A stretch of 64,000 bases of DNA from Rhizobium sp. Leaf262 (GTDB taxonomy: Bacteria; Pseudomonadota; Alphaproteobacteria; Rhizobiales; Rhizobiaceae): assembly GCF_001422245.1 (NCBI RefSeq), contig NZ_LMMM01000021.1, positions 1 to 64,000 on the forward strand. The letters are read 5' to 3'. Position 1 is the stretch's first letter. Each line of letters begins with the position of its first letter. Below are positions 27,286-36,527 of the stretch, one piece after another. The translations under genes and the position numbers were made by a program. The notes under the pieces are model-generated. The model searched no databases. It worked only from the letters and a program-made list of their open reading frames with translations, and was not told where the DNA came from.

Positions 27286-29747
27286 CCGCATCGTCAGGTT
27301 TTTTGTCCACGAATGAACAGCCCTTGAGCGAGGGCTGGACGCTGACGCTGACGCCAGCGGATGCTTTTCTTGCGCCGGCAGACATTCCCATGGATGCCGA
27401 AGCCGTCACAGCACCCGTACCCGGCACGGTCGCACAAGCACTCGAAGCTTTAGGACGGTATGATCGGCTTCAACCGCACACGCTCAACAATCTCGATGCA
27501 TGGTATCGCCTGACATTGGTTTCAGAGCATATCGGGCCAGCCATCCTGCGGTTTCATGGCCTGGCGACGATTGTCGAAATCTTTGTGAATGGTCAACTCA
27601 CTGCGCATTCGACCAGCATGTTCGAGGCCATCGATGTTCCGGTCGAACTGACGGGAGCCGATGAGCTCGCGCTTTGTTTCCGTGCTCTGGCTCTTCGCCT
27701 TGAAAAAACCGGCCCGCGCGCACGCTGGCGTCCGCAAATGATGAATAGCCAAGGCTTGCGGCTCATCCGCACGACAGCGCTTGGCCATATGCCCGGGTGG
27801 TGCCCTGAAATCCACGCCATAGGACCATGGCGAGGGGTCGGCCTTATAACAAAGTCCCTGTTCGAGATCGTATCGCTTCAAACCGAACTCGGCCCTCAGA
27901 ATACGGGCCTGATACGCATGATAGCGCGTGTTGGCGATGGCTCTTCGGGCATCCGAATTTCCTGCAACGGCGTGTCCGCGCCTCTCGAGCCACGCCACGA
28001 CGGCCTCTTCGAAGGTTGCCTCGAACTGCGAGATATCGAGCCATGGTGGCCCGCAACCCACGGACATCCGGCGCTATATCCGCTGGAGCTGCAGCTGGAT
28101 GATCAGATTTACCCGCTCGGCAAGACGGGCTTTCGCAGGTTCGAGATCGATGAGGGGGCAGATACCAAGGGTTTCGGTCTGAAGGTCAACGGTCAGGCGG
28201 TATTTTGCCGGGGTGCCGTCTGGACCAACGCGGATATCGTTAGACTGCCGGGGGAAAGACGTGATTATGAGCCCTGGCTGCGACTGGCTGCGCAGGCGGG
28301 CATGAACATGATCCGCATAGGAGGCACCATGACGTATGAAACGCAAGAGTTTTTTGCGCTATGCGACGAACTGGGCCTCATGGTGTGGCAAGACATGATG
28401 TTGGCGAATTTTGACTACCCGGCCAAAGATGACGCCTTTCTCGCCCATATCGAGACGGAACTAACGCAACTTCTGCAGGCGACCAACCTGTCTCCGTCAC
28501 TTGCGGTTCTGTGCGGCGGAAGCGAGATGTATCAACAGGGCGCGATGCTGGGACTTTCTGACGCTTTCTGGAAAGGCCCTTTGACAGAGGATGTCCTGCC
28601 GGGACACGTGAGGCGCCTGCGCCCGGACATTGTCTATGTCCCCAACTCGCCTTTTGGTGGCGCCCAGCCCTTTTTCGTAGATACGCAGGTCGGCCATTAT
28701 TACGGTGTCGGCGCCTATTGCAGACCGCTGGAAGATGCGCGCCGTGCAGATGTAAGGTTTGCAGGCGAGTGCCTCGCCTTTTCCAACGTTCCGCAACAGC
28801 AGACCTTGGAAAAGCACCTCCCAGCCAAACCCGTCCATGACCTCAGATGGAAAGCGCGGGTGCCACGAGACCGCGGCGCATCCTGGGATTTCGAGGATAT
28901 CAGGGACCATTATGTAAAGCTGCTTTACGGTATCGATCCTGCCACGATCCGACGCGAGAATGCAGACCGTTATCTCAACCTGTCACGTGCCGCCATCGCC
29001 GAGGTGATGGAGGCGACCTTTGCGGAATGGCGGCGGGTGGGTTCCAGTTGTCGTGGGGCGCTGGTCTGGACACTTCAGGATTTGCTGCCTGGAGCAGGCT
29101 GGGGGGTGATCGATTCGACCGGAGAACCGAAGTCGGCCTGGTACGGGCTGAAAAGGGCCTTTCGACCGCAGCAAATCAACCTTCTGGATGAGGGCACCAA
29201 CGGCCTTAACGTCCATATCATCAATGAAAGCGGGCAGGACGTCGATATCGAGGTTGACGTCACCTGTCTGCGAGACGGACTGCAGCCTGTCGTCTCGGGT
29301 AAACGCGCGCTCACGCTCGCAGCGCGGCAGAGTCAGGCGATCGCCGCAACCGATCTGTTCGGTGCTTTCTTCGATACCACCTATGCTTATCGCTTCGGCC
29401 CGCCGTCTCACGACGTCACGGTGGCAAGGCTTTTCGACCGGCAGTCCGGAAGACTGGTGGCAGATGCGTTTCATTTCCCGAGGGGGCGCAGTGCTGCGCA
29501 GCATGCAAGCGTCTTGAAGGCCGAGGTGAGCCAGGATGGCCAATGCTGGTATCTGCAGGTCGACACCGATCGTTTTGCACAGTCGATCCATATCGCGGTC
29601 GATGGCTTCCGCCCTTCAGACGACTGGTTCCACATGGCGCCCGGCAATTGGCGACGGATCGAATTGATTGCGCTTTCGCCATCGCAGACGGAAAAACCGC
29701 GGGGGGAAATTCGCTCGCTTGGCAGCGACCAACTATTTCGTTTCTGA
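27282..29747 (+). CDS. Glycoside hydrolase family 2 protein (beta-mannosidase-like)
   Basis: A protein of 821 residues with the GH2 order: an N-terminal jelly-roll sugar-binding domain (LDAWYRLTLVSEHIGPAILR), an immunoglobulin-like domain, a TIM barrel (GMNMIRIGGTMTYETQEFF, LMVWQDMMLANFDYP) and C-terminal beta domains. The acid/base candidate is Glu415 in AVLCGGSEMY, where the usual Asn before Glu is Ser. The nucleophile candidate is Glu496 in FAGECLAFSN. No signal peptide is visible, so it appears cytoplasmic. It starts at GTG 27282 (GTGA overlap) and ends the carrier-protein operon. It may trim or build a glycoside linked to the aminoacyl pathway. Confidence 0.83.
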   Translation: MTASSGFLSTNEQPLSEGWTLTLTPADAFLAPADIPMDAEAVTAPVPGTVAQALEALGRYDRLQPHTLNNLDAWYRLTLVSEHIGPAILRFHGLATIVEIFVNGQLTAHSTSMFEAIDVPVELTGADELALCFRALALRLEKTGPRARWRPQMMNSQGLRLIRTTALGHMPGWCPEIHAIGPWRGVGLITKSLFEIVSLQTELGPQNTGLIRMIARVGDGSSGIRISCNGVSAPLEPRHDGLFEGCLELRDIEPWWPATHGHPALYPLELQLDDQIYPLGKTGFRRFEIDEGADTKGFGLKVNGQAVFCRGAVWTNADIVRLPGERRDYEPWLRLAAQAGMNMIRIGGTMTYETQEFFALCDELGLMVWQDMMLANFDYPAKDDAFLAHIETELTQLLQATNLSPSLAVLCGGSEMYQQGAMLGLSDAFWKGPLTEDVLPGHVRRLRPDIVYVPNSPFGGAQPFFVDTQVGHYYGVGAYCRPLEDARRADVRFAGECLAFSNVPQQQTLEKHLPAKPVHDLRWKARVPRDRGASWDFEDIRDHYVKLLYGIDPATIRRENADRYLNLSRAAIAEVMEATFAEWRRVGSSCRGALVWTLQDLLPGAGWGVIDSTGEPKSAWYGLKRAFRPQQINLLDEGTNGLNVHIINESGQDVDIEVDVTCLRDGLQPVVSGKRALTLAARQSQAIAATDLFGAFFDTTYAYRFGPPSHDVTVARLFDRQSGRLVADAFHFPRGRSAAQHASVLKAEVSQDGQCWYLQVDTDRFAQSIHIAVDGFRPSDDWFHMAPGNWRRIELIALSPSQTEKPRGEIRSLGSDQLFRF

Positions 29748-29942
29748 GGAATTGCGCTATAACGCGTCCATTCGTATTCGCGACGAAAAGCGCAAGCGTC
29801 AAACGCCGCGTTCTCTCCCGCCTTCGATTATACAGCGCATATCAATTAATGTTCGACTGACACCAGCCGCGATCCCTCAGCGGCTTTGACGCAATCGAAA
29901 ACATCAATTACCTTCCAGTCCGGCAAGGCGTAGAAATCCTAC

Positions 29943-32660
29943 ATGGAAAAAAGTTTAACCCGCTATATCTGGAATCACACGCGGCGGCAGCAGCTTTTCA
30001 TTCTGCTGATTGTCGCTCTGTCGATGATTCCCTATTTTCTGGCTTTCGACCTGCCTAAGCAGATCGTCAACGGCCCGATTCAAGGCGATGGTTTCGAAGG
30101 CGTCAACTCCACTCAGCTCTTCATGCATCTGACGCTCGATCTTCCCTATATGGGAAAGGTCACGCTCTTCCCCGGCATCGAATTGACACGCCTTGGCATG
30201 TTGATGGGTTTGAGCCTGACGTTTCTGGCGCTGGTCATCGTCAACGGTCTCTTCAAATATTACATCAACACCTATAAGGGCCGCCTCGGCGAACGCCTGC
30301 TCCGCAGAATCCGCTTCCAACTGATCGACCGGATCCTGTTGTTTCCACCCTCCCATTTCAAGCGCGTCAAGGGGGCGGAAATATCCAGCATGATCAAAGA
30401 CGAGGTGGAGCCACTGGGTGGCTTTACCGGCGACGCCTTCGTTCAACCGGCACTGTTAGGCGGTCAGGCGCTGTCGGCACTCTTCTTCATTCTCGTGCAG
30501 AATTTCTGGCTTGGCCTCATCGCGGCCTTCATGGCGGCGATCCAGGTCGGCATCATACCCAAAATGCGCCGCCGCCTGATCGAGCTGGGCAGGCAGCGGC
30601 AGTTGAGCGCGCGACAACTTGCGGGCAGAATCGGTGAAATGGTCGACGGCATCGGCACGATCCACGCCTATGATACGTCCAATTACGAGCGTGCGGACGC
30701 CGCCCACCGGCTGGGCGAAATCTTCAAGATCCGTTACGACCTCTACCAGTGGAAATTCATCGTCAAGTTCATCAACAACTTCCTGGCACAGCTGACACCC
30801 TTCTTCTTCTACGCGCTGGGCGGCTACCTGACACTACGCGGCAGCCTCGACGTCGGCCAGCTCGTCGCGGTCATAAATGCCTATAAGGAACTGCCAGGCC
30901 CGCTGAAGGAACTGATCGACTGGGATCAGGCCCGTCAGGACGTTCAGGTCAAATACGAGCAGGTCTTCGAGCAGTTCGATTCGCCCACGATGATCGACTC
31001 CAAGATTCAGGCGCTGTCGCCCGAAGCGGCTGCGGCCATCACCGGGCCAATCGTCATCGCCGGCTTGTCGCTCGACGACGACAGCGGCACACGCCTGCTG
31101 GATCAGGCGTCTTTGACGATCAATCCAGGCGAAACCATCGCGATCGTCGGCGGCTCTGGCGCCGAAGCGCTGGCCGACGCATTGGGACGGACGCTGTGGC
31201 CGACATCCGGCAAGATCACATTTGGCGATACGGACCTTCATGAATTGCCGGAATCCGTCACTGGACGTCGCATTTCCTATGTATCGGCCGACACCTATTT
31301 CTTCCATGCGAGCCTGAAGGAAAACCTTGTCTACGGCCTGAAACATGCTCCGCTCAAGCCGAGGGAATACGAAGGCGCGGAACTGCTGCATCGCAAGTGG
31401 GAAATTCGCGAGGCAAAGCTGGCGGAAAACCCGGATATCGATATCAACAGCGACTGGATCGACTATCAGTCCAGCCCCGCCGGTTGTGATGAAGAGGAAC
31501 ATTTCCTCAAAGCCATGCTGGCCGTGCTCGACACGGTTCAGCTATCCCCGGATATTCTCGAATTTGCGCTGCGTTCCTCGATCGATCCGTCGACCGACAT
31601 GTATCTGGCGGAACGGATCGTCGAATTGCGACAGGCCCTGCGCGCAGAACTCGATGAAGAGAACCTCAGCGGCCTGATCGTGCCCTTCGAGCCCAGCAGC
31701 TACAATGCCGAAGCCACGGTTGGCGAGAACATCATGTTTGGAACGTTGTGCGACTCCTCCGTCTCCAGCCGCCAGATCATCGACAGCGACTATTTCCGTT
31801 CGCTCATGCGCAGCAGCGGGCTCTCCGAGACGCTTTTCGACATGGGATACACCATCGCAGAGAACGTCGTTGAAATCTTCAGCGACCTGCCTCCAGATCA
31901 TCCCTTCTTCCAGCAGCTGACCTTCATGACCGCGGACGATATTCCCGGCTATCAGCAGATGCTCCAGCGTCTTCAGGGCAAGGGCTATAAGGATGCGACG
32001 GAGGCCGAGCGGCGGGCAATGTTGCGTTTGGCATTCTTCTACATCGAGCCCCGGCAGCGTTTCGGCTTGCTGACGCAGGAGGTGATGGACAAGATCATCG
32101 AAGTCAGACACATGTTCCACGAAAAACTGCCTGACGATCTCCGCACTTGGATCGAGCCTTACGACCCTGAAAAATATGCGACATCGACCAGCCTTCTGGA
32201 CAACATCCTGTTTGGCAAAATCAGCCATCGCTACGCCGACGCGTCTCGTCGCATTACCAAAATCGTCGCGGACGCGATGAAGAAACAAGGCCTTTATGAG
32301 CGGGTTCTTGCCGTGGGACTGGAATTCAACCTGGGCGCAGGTGGCAAGCGGCTAGGTCCGTTGCAGCGACAAAAGCTCAATCTTGCGAGGGCTTTGATCA
32401 GGAAGTCTGACTACTATGTCTTGAACCGTCCACTTCCCGGTCTCGATCACAGGCTACAGCAGGAAATCGTCGACAATGTCATTGCATTTTTGCGCAATGA
32501 CGGTTCATGCCCGACCGTTTTATGGGTGCTGTCCAATCCATCCCTATCGAAAATGTTTGATCGTGTTATCGTGATCAATCAAGGCACCGTTGTCGCAGAT
32601 GGAACATACGAGACTCTTGTGGAAGAAAACGGTACATTCAAGGAAATGATCGCGGCATAG
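29943..32660 (+). CDS. ABC-exporter-like membrane protein with a degenerate, expanded nucleotide-binding domain
   Basis: A protein of 905 residues. Residues about 15-340 are a type IV ABC exporter membrane domain with an ordinary coupling-helix pattern (RIGEMVDGIGTIHAY). The nucleotide-binding domain that follows has lost its motifs: Walker A is VGGSGAEAL (Lys replaced by Ala409), the signature is LGPLQ (804-808) instead of LSGGQ, Walker B reads YYVLNRPLPGLD without the acidic pair, and the H-loop is VLSNP without His. The domain is enlarged by about 300 residues and contains three Q-loop-like segments, each ending in (E/D)N(L/I)(V/M/L)(Y/F)G: about 446-465, 580-600 and 737-758. It probably does not hydrolyse ATP by itself. 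It may be a sensor or scaffold, or may pair with another ATPase. A cyclic-nucleotide-binding gene follows within 45 bases. Confidence 0.85.
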   Translation: MEKSLTRYIWNHTRRQQLFILLIVALSMIPYFLAFDLPKQIVNGPIQGDGFEGVNSTQLFMHLTLDLPYMGKVTLFPGIELTRLGMLMGLSLTFLALVIVNGLFKYYINTYKGRLGERLLRRIRFQLIDRILLFPPSHFKRVKGAEISSMIKDEVEPLGGFTGDAFVQPALLGGQALSALFFILVQNFWLGLIAAFMAAIQVGIIPKMRRRLIELGRQRQLSARQLAGRIGEMVDGIGTIHAYDTSNYERADAAHRLGEIFKIRYDLYQWKFIVKFINNFLAQLTPFFFYALGGYLTLRGSLDVGQLVAVINAYKELPGPLKELIDWDQARQDVQVKYEQVFEQFDSPTMIDSKIQALSPEAAAAITGPIVIAGLSLDDDSGTRLLDQASLTINPGETIAIVGGSGAEALADALGRTLWPTSGKITFGDTDLHELPESVTGRRISYVSADTYFFHASLKENLVYGLKHAPLKPREYEGAELLHRKWEIREAKLAENPDIDINSDWIDYQSSPAGCDEEEHFLKAMLAVLDTVQLSPDILEFALRSSIDPSTDMYLAERIVELRQALRAELDEENLSGLIVPFEPSSYNAEATVGENIMFGTLCDSSVSSRQIIDSDYFRSLMRSSGLSETLFDMGYTIAENVVEIFSDLPPDHPFFQQLTFMTADDIPGYQQMLQRLQGKGYKDATEAERRAMLRLAFFYIEPRQRFGLLTQEVMDKIIEVRHMFHEKLPDDLRTWIEPYDPEKYATSTSLLDNILFGKISHRYADASRRITKIVADAMKKQGLYERVLAVGLEFNLGAGGKRLGPLQRQKLNLARALIRKSDYYVLNRPLPGLDHRLQQEIVDNVIAFLRNDGSCPTVLWVLSNPSLSKMFDRVIVINQGTVVADGTYETLVEENGTFKEMIAA

Positions 32661-32702
32661 TCGGTTGTGGCGGTTGAACAGGAACACGAACAGGACAAGG
32701 CA

Positions 32703-33158
32703 ATGCTTTTCAAAGACGAAATTCAGATGCTGAAGCGCGTTCCCTTCTTCAGTGGAATGGAACCATCAAAACTGAAACTGCTCGCTTTTGCATCCGACCG
32801 GGTTTCATACCACGCCGGTGATGAACTCTTCCGCCAAGGTGACATCGGAGACGCAGCCTATGTTCTGCTGACGGGCAAAGTCGACGTCCTCATCGATTCC
32901 CCCTCCGGCCAGATCAAACTGACGGAAATGAGCGGCAATGCCATAGTCGGCGAAATCGCCATTTTATGCGACAGTGTGAGAACCGCCACCGTTCGCGCCT
33001 CCACCTCGGTCGAGGCCCTGCGCATCGGCAAGGAACAGTTTTTCAAATTGATGTCTGATTTCCCTGACGTGACGATCAAGGTCATGCGCGTTCTGGCAGA
33101 GCGTTTGACGCACACCACGACAGAACTGAGCAAAGCCAGGTCCGGTTCAAACGCGTAA
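32703..33158 (+). CDS. Cyclic nucleotide-binding domain protein
   Basis: A CRP-type cNMP-binding domain without a DNA-binding helix-turn-helix, 151 residues. FFSGMEPSKLKLLAFAS opens the beta-roll, and the phosphate-binding cassette reads GEIAILCDSVRTATVRA with the expected Glu and Arg. A helix follows and the protein ends. I use ATG 32703, preceded by AGGA at seven bases; GTG 32667 is possible but lacks a ribosome-binding site. It follows the degenerate ABC gene and precedes a cyclase on the same strand, so it may relay cAMP or cGMP to the membrane protein. Confidence 0.88.
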   Translation: MLFKDEIQMLKRVPFFSGMEPSKLKLLAFASDRVSYHAGDELFRQGDIGDAAYVLLTGKVDVLIDSPSGQIKLTEMSGNAIVGEIAILCDSVRTATVRASTSVEALRIGKEQFFKLMSDFPDVTIKVMRVLAERLTHTTTELSKARSGSNA

Positions 33159-33349
33159 ACAAAACATCCTTCCTCAGCATCCCCACCGAAAAGAAAAATA
33201 AAAGTGGTACTATTGTAATAAAACTGAAATGCTGCACGTACTAAAGGCGGAGACGAACATGTCTTCCGGAAAGTCGAGGCAAGAGCAAGAGCATAACGCG
33301 ACACCTATCGGAGGATAGTTCGGGTGCGCGTAGTGGACTGGGGTGTATC

Positions 33350-34210
33350 ATGGCGTTGCATTCCGACGATCTGCGTCGGGACGAAAAACAGGGATTTCGG
33401 ATTAAGATTTGGGGAGCACGGGGAACGCTTCCCGTCTCAGGAGACAAATTCCGGAAATATGGCGGCAACACGATCTGCATCGAGGTCAGGTGCGGAAATC
33501 ATGTTCTGCTGTTCGATGCAGGTTCTGGGCTGCTACCCGCCGGTCAGGCTCTGAAAGCCGAAGGCATCGGCGACGTCAATATGTTCTTTTCCCATTGCCA
33601 TTACGATCACATCGTCGGTTTTCCGTATTTCAAGCCATTTTTCAATCGTGAAAACGATGTCCGCATCTGGTCCGGCCATCTCGCAGGGCAGCAGACGACG
33701 CGCGAAATGCTGGCTCAATTCATGAGTCCACCCTGGTTTCCCGCACCGCTGGATATCTGTTGCGCCCAGATCGTAACGAAGGACTTCAAGGCGGGCGACG
33801 TACTTCCCGTTCATCCCGAACTCAACATCACGACCGGTATGCTCAGGCATCCTGGTAACGCCATTGGATACCGCATAGACTGGCAGGGCCGCAGCTTTGC
33901 CATCATCACTGATACCGAGCATGAGAACGGCAAGCTCGACAAGACGGTCCTGAAACTCATAGAGAATGTGGACCTGTTCCTGTACGACGCCTGCTTCACA
34001 GACGCTGAGATGGAGACCTATCGTGGCTACGGCCACTCGTCCTGGCAACAGGCGGTTCTTCTGGCCAAGGAAGCGAATGCCAAGAGCGTTGGTCTCATTC
34101 ACCATGCCCCTTTCCGCACGGATGATGATCTCGACCTCATCGAAGCCGATGCCCGCAGAGAATTTCCTGGCGCTTTTGCTGCGAGAGACGGACAGACGAT
34201 AGACCTCTGA
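33350..34210 (+). CDS. Metallo-beta-lactamase-fold hydrolase
   Basis: An MBL-fold metal hydrolase of 286 residues. The core motif is FFSHCHYDHIVG (HxHxDH); further ligands are expected from LRHPGNAIGY, TDTEHEN and the C-terminal LIHHAPF. The N terminus IWGARGTLPVSG...KYGGNT is the pattern of the PhnP/COG1235 branch, which includes cyclic phosphodiesterases. Between a cNMP-binding protein and a nucleotide cyclase, a cyclic-nucleotide phosphodiesterase role is attractive but unproven. The ribosome-binding site is weak (GGGGTG). Confidence 0.85.
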   Translation: MALHSDDLRRDEKQGFRIKIWGARGTLPVSGDKFRKYGGNTICIEVRCGNHVLLFDAGSGLLPAGQALKAEGIGDVNMFFSHCHYDHIVGFPYFKPFFNRENDVRIWSGHLAGQQTTREMLAQFMSPPWFPAPLDICCAQIVTKDFKAGDVLPVHPELNITTGMLRHPGNAIGYRIDWQGRSFAIITDTEHENGKLDKTVLKLIENVDLFLYDACFTDAEMETYRGYGHSSWQQAVLLAKEANAKSVGLIHHAPFRTDDDLDLIEADARREFPGAFAARDGQTIDL

Positions 34211-34366
34211 TCACCCCGAATTCCAAGAACGGAAATGCCGACGACGTGATCCTTGGTCTATTCTGCTTTTCGGATCGTTGAGGTATAGCAGCGAACGGCT
34301 TATGGCAGGTGCGCCTCCCTGATCGTTTGCCAGTTTGGATACTCAGGCCAACCGGAGCCAGCAAGC

Positions 34367-36025
34367 ATGGTCAAAATCGTGTCGGAAACGTCGCTCAGAC
34401 GTGCACGATTGCTGTCCGGCCTGATCATGCTGGCCTTCGTCTTCACCCACCTGTCGAACCATGCCCTGGCTTTGATCTCACTCCAGACGGCGGAGGAAGG
34501 GCGCGCGTGGTTCACGTTGGTCTGGCTCAATCCGCTCAGCAGCGTCTTGCTTTACGGCGCGGTCGTAACCCATATCACCCTCGTTCTGCGCTCGATCTAT
34601 GTTCGCAGAACCCTGAAGATGCCCGTGCGAGAGGCTCTGCAGATCATCATTGGTCTGTTGATCCCCTATCTGATCATTGATCATGCAAGCAGCATCCGGC
34701 TGTCGCGAATGCTCTATGGCATCGATATCGGTTATGAGACCGTCATCAACAATTACTGGATACGCAATCCTGTGTTGGGTCTGCGGCACAGCATTGCATT
34801 GGTGCTGGTCTGGGCCCATGGCTGCCTCGGCATATTCTTCTGGCTGCGTTACCGCGACTGGTACCGACGCATCTCCCCCTATCTGCTGACGATAGCGGTT
34901 CTGCTTCCCATTCTTGCGCTTCTGGGCTTCAGCGATGCGGGCCGAGCAATGGAATATGATCCGCCTCCACCTCGACCTGTACACGCCAATCAGAACGATC
35001 TCGAAGCCGTCGTACAGATGTTTACGACAACACTGAAAGCCGTCTTTGGCGGCGCTATTCTGCTGATTTTTCTCCTTCGCGGCGTGAGAAGCTGGCGTCA
35101 GAGATCAAGCGCATATTCGGTTCGATACGACCATGGCGCTCTGGTCCGTGCGCCCGCAGGCTTGAGCATTCTCGAGGCCAGCCGTTTAGGCGACGTATCT
35201 CACTTTTCCGCATGCGGTGGAAAAGGTCGCTGCTCGACCTGCAGAGTCAGGATCGTCAGTACAGATGGCCCGCTGCCCGAACCGTCTACGATGGAGAAGG
35301 CCACACTGCAGCGCATCCACGCTGATTCCGACGTCAGACTGGGTTGTCAGCTACGCCCCAAGCACAATTTAAGTGTGGCTCTGCTTCTGGCCTCCAAGCA
35401 ACAGAGCGATATTCCCGCCAGCGGCGAACCGATCCGCCCTGGGCGGGAACAGGAAATCGCCGTCCTGTTCTGCGATCTACGCAATTTCACCGCACTATCC
35501 GAGGCTCGGCTGCCCTACGACATGGTCTTTCTTCTTAATCGTTACTTCACCGTCGTGGGCCAGGCCGTGGAACAAGCGGGCGGCAGGTTGGACAAATTCA
35601 TCGGCGATGGCGCGATGGCCCTGTTCGGACTGGACGACAATAGCAGCAATGCGAGCCGCGATGCCATGAAGGCCGCGGCTCTCATTCTACGCAATATGGA
35701 AACGCTGAATGAGGAACTCGAAAGGCAGTTTTCGGTCAGGCTGAGGATTGTGGTCGGCATCCATACCGGCCCCTCCATTGTCGGCGTCATGGGGTATGGT
35801 GCGGCCAAGACGCTGACGGCGATCGGCGATACCGTCAACGTGGCGAGCAGGCTCGAAAGTGCCGCCAAGGAGTTTGAGACGGCAGTCGTCGTGTCAGAGC
35901 ATGTGCTGGCGCAATCGGGGTACGACGCAACCTCATTGCAAAGCCGCACGATCGCAATACGCGGCAAGAGTTCTGATATGAAGGTGTTCCTGATTTCCGA
36001 AACGGCAAGCCAGCGTTTCCTGTAA
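34367..36025 (+). CDS. Membrane class III nucleotide cyclase with a [2Fe-2S] domain
   Basis: A fusion of 552 residues. Residues about 1-240 contain about six membrane helices with His in or near them (FTHLSNHALAL, VVTHITLVL, LIIDHASS, VWAHGCLG), resembling the haem-bearing anchor of succinate dehydrogenase. Next is a plant-type ferredoxin domain with CGGKGRCSTC and a later LGCQL, giving four Cys ligands. The C terminus is a class III adenylate/guanylate cyclase domain: VLFCDLRNFTALSE (metal Asp), KFIGDGAMALFG (second metal Asp) and GDTVNVASRLE. Cyclase output is therefore probably set by redox state. The start ATG follows GGAG. Four bases separate its end from a convergent gene. Confidence 0.9.
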   Translation: MVKIVSETSLRRARLLSGLIMLAFVFTHLSNHALALISLQTAEEGRAWFTLVWLNPLSSVLLYGAVVTHITLVLRSIYVRRTLKMPVREALQIIIGLLIPYLIIDHASSIRLSRMLYGIDIGYETVINNYWIRNPVLGLRHSIALVLVWAHGCLGIFFWLRYRDWYRRISPYLLTIAVLLPILALLGFSDAGRAMEYDPPPPRPVHANQNDLEAVVQMFTTTLKAVFGGAILLIFLLRGVRSWRQRSSAYSVRYDHGALVRAPAGLSILEASRLGDVSHFSACGGKGRCSTCRVRIVSTDGPLPEPSTMEKATLQRIHADSDVRLGCQLRPKHNLSVALLLASKQQSDIPASGEPIRPGREQEIAVLFCDLRNFTALSEARLPYDMVFLLNRYFTVVGQAVEQAGGRLDKFIGDGAMALFGLDDNSSNASRDAMKAAALILRNMETLNEELERQFSVRLRIVVGIHTGPSIVGVMGYGAAKTLTAIGDTVNVASRLESAAKEFETAVVVSEHVLAQSGYDATSLQSRTIAIRGKSSDMKVFLISETASQRFL

Positions 36026-36029
36026 GCCC

Positions 36030-36512
36030 CTATACCTTCCGATAGAGGAAGTAACGATCCTCTGGCACCGAGGCAGGCACCGGAATGGGATTGAGGCTTT
36101 TCTCGTCAAGCGGCAGTCCGGAAACGGCGATACCGTCTTTTGCCAGCATGCCCGCAACAAGCTGCGGCAGCCAAGTGAGTGTCACGGCATCTTTGTCAGG
36201 ATAGCCGGTTCCGATATCGGCATGCACCAGTGCAGCCTTGATGCCGACATAGGCCTGCGCCGTTTCGGCAATTTCTCCGATCACGAGATCCTTGTCATCC
36301 GGCACCGAAGATGCATGGGCTCCCATGGCGCGATCGAAAGCCACGATGCGTCGCGTAGGAAACAACTCGCGCAGGTGGTTGAAGGTGCGCCCGTTACCCA
36401 GACCGATTTCCATAACGCCGCCTTCTGCTGGAAGGTCGAGGTCGGCTTTGACGTGATTGAGAATATCGCGCTGGGCCGTCAGGCGGCGAATGAAGCTGTC
36501 CAGTCTGCTCAT
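36030..36512 (-). CDS. Class I SAM-dependent methyltransferase-like protein
   Basis: A small Rossmann methyltransferase of 160 residues. Motif I is VMEIGLGNGRTFNHL, with an acidic residue after the next strand (IVAFDRAMG). The C-terminal part is short for the family, so substrate-binding elements are minimal and the substrate cannot be predicted. It lies 15 bases after the nucleotide-sugar dehydrogenase stop on the minus strand, so it is probably co-transcribed with it. Confidence 0.8.
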   Translation of the reverse strand: MSRLDSFIRRLTAQRDILNHVKADLDLPAEGGVMEIGLGNGRTFNHLRELFPTRRIVAFDRAMGAHASSVPDDKDLVIGEIAETAQAYVGIKAALVHADIGTGYPDKDAVTLTWLPQLVAGMLAKDGIAVSGLPLDEKSLNPIPVPASVPEDRYFLYRKV

Positions 36513-36527
36513 CTGTCTGGTCTTTCT

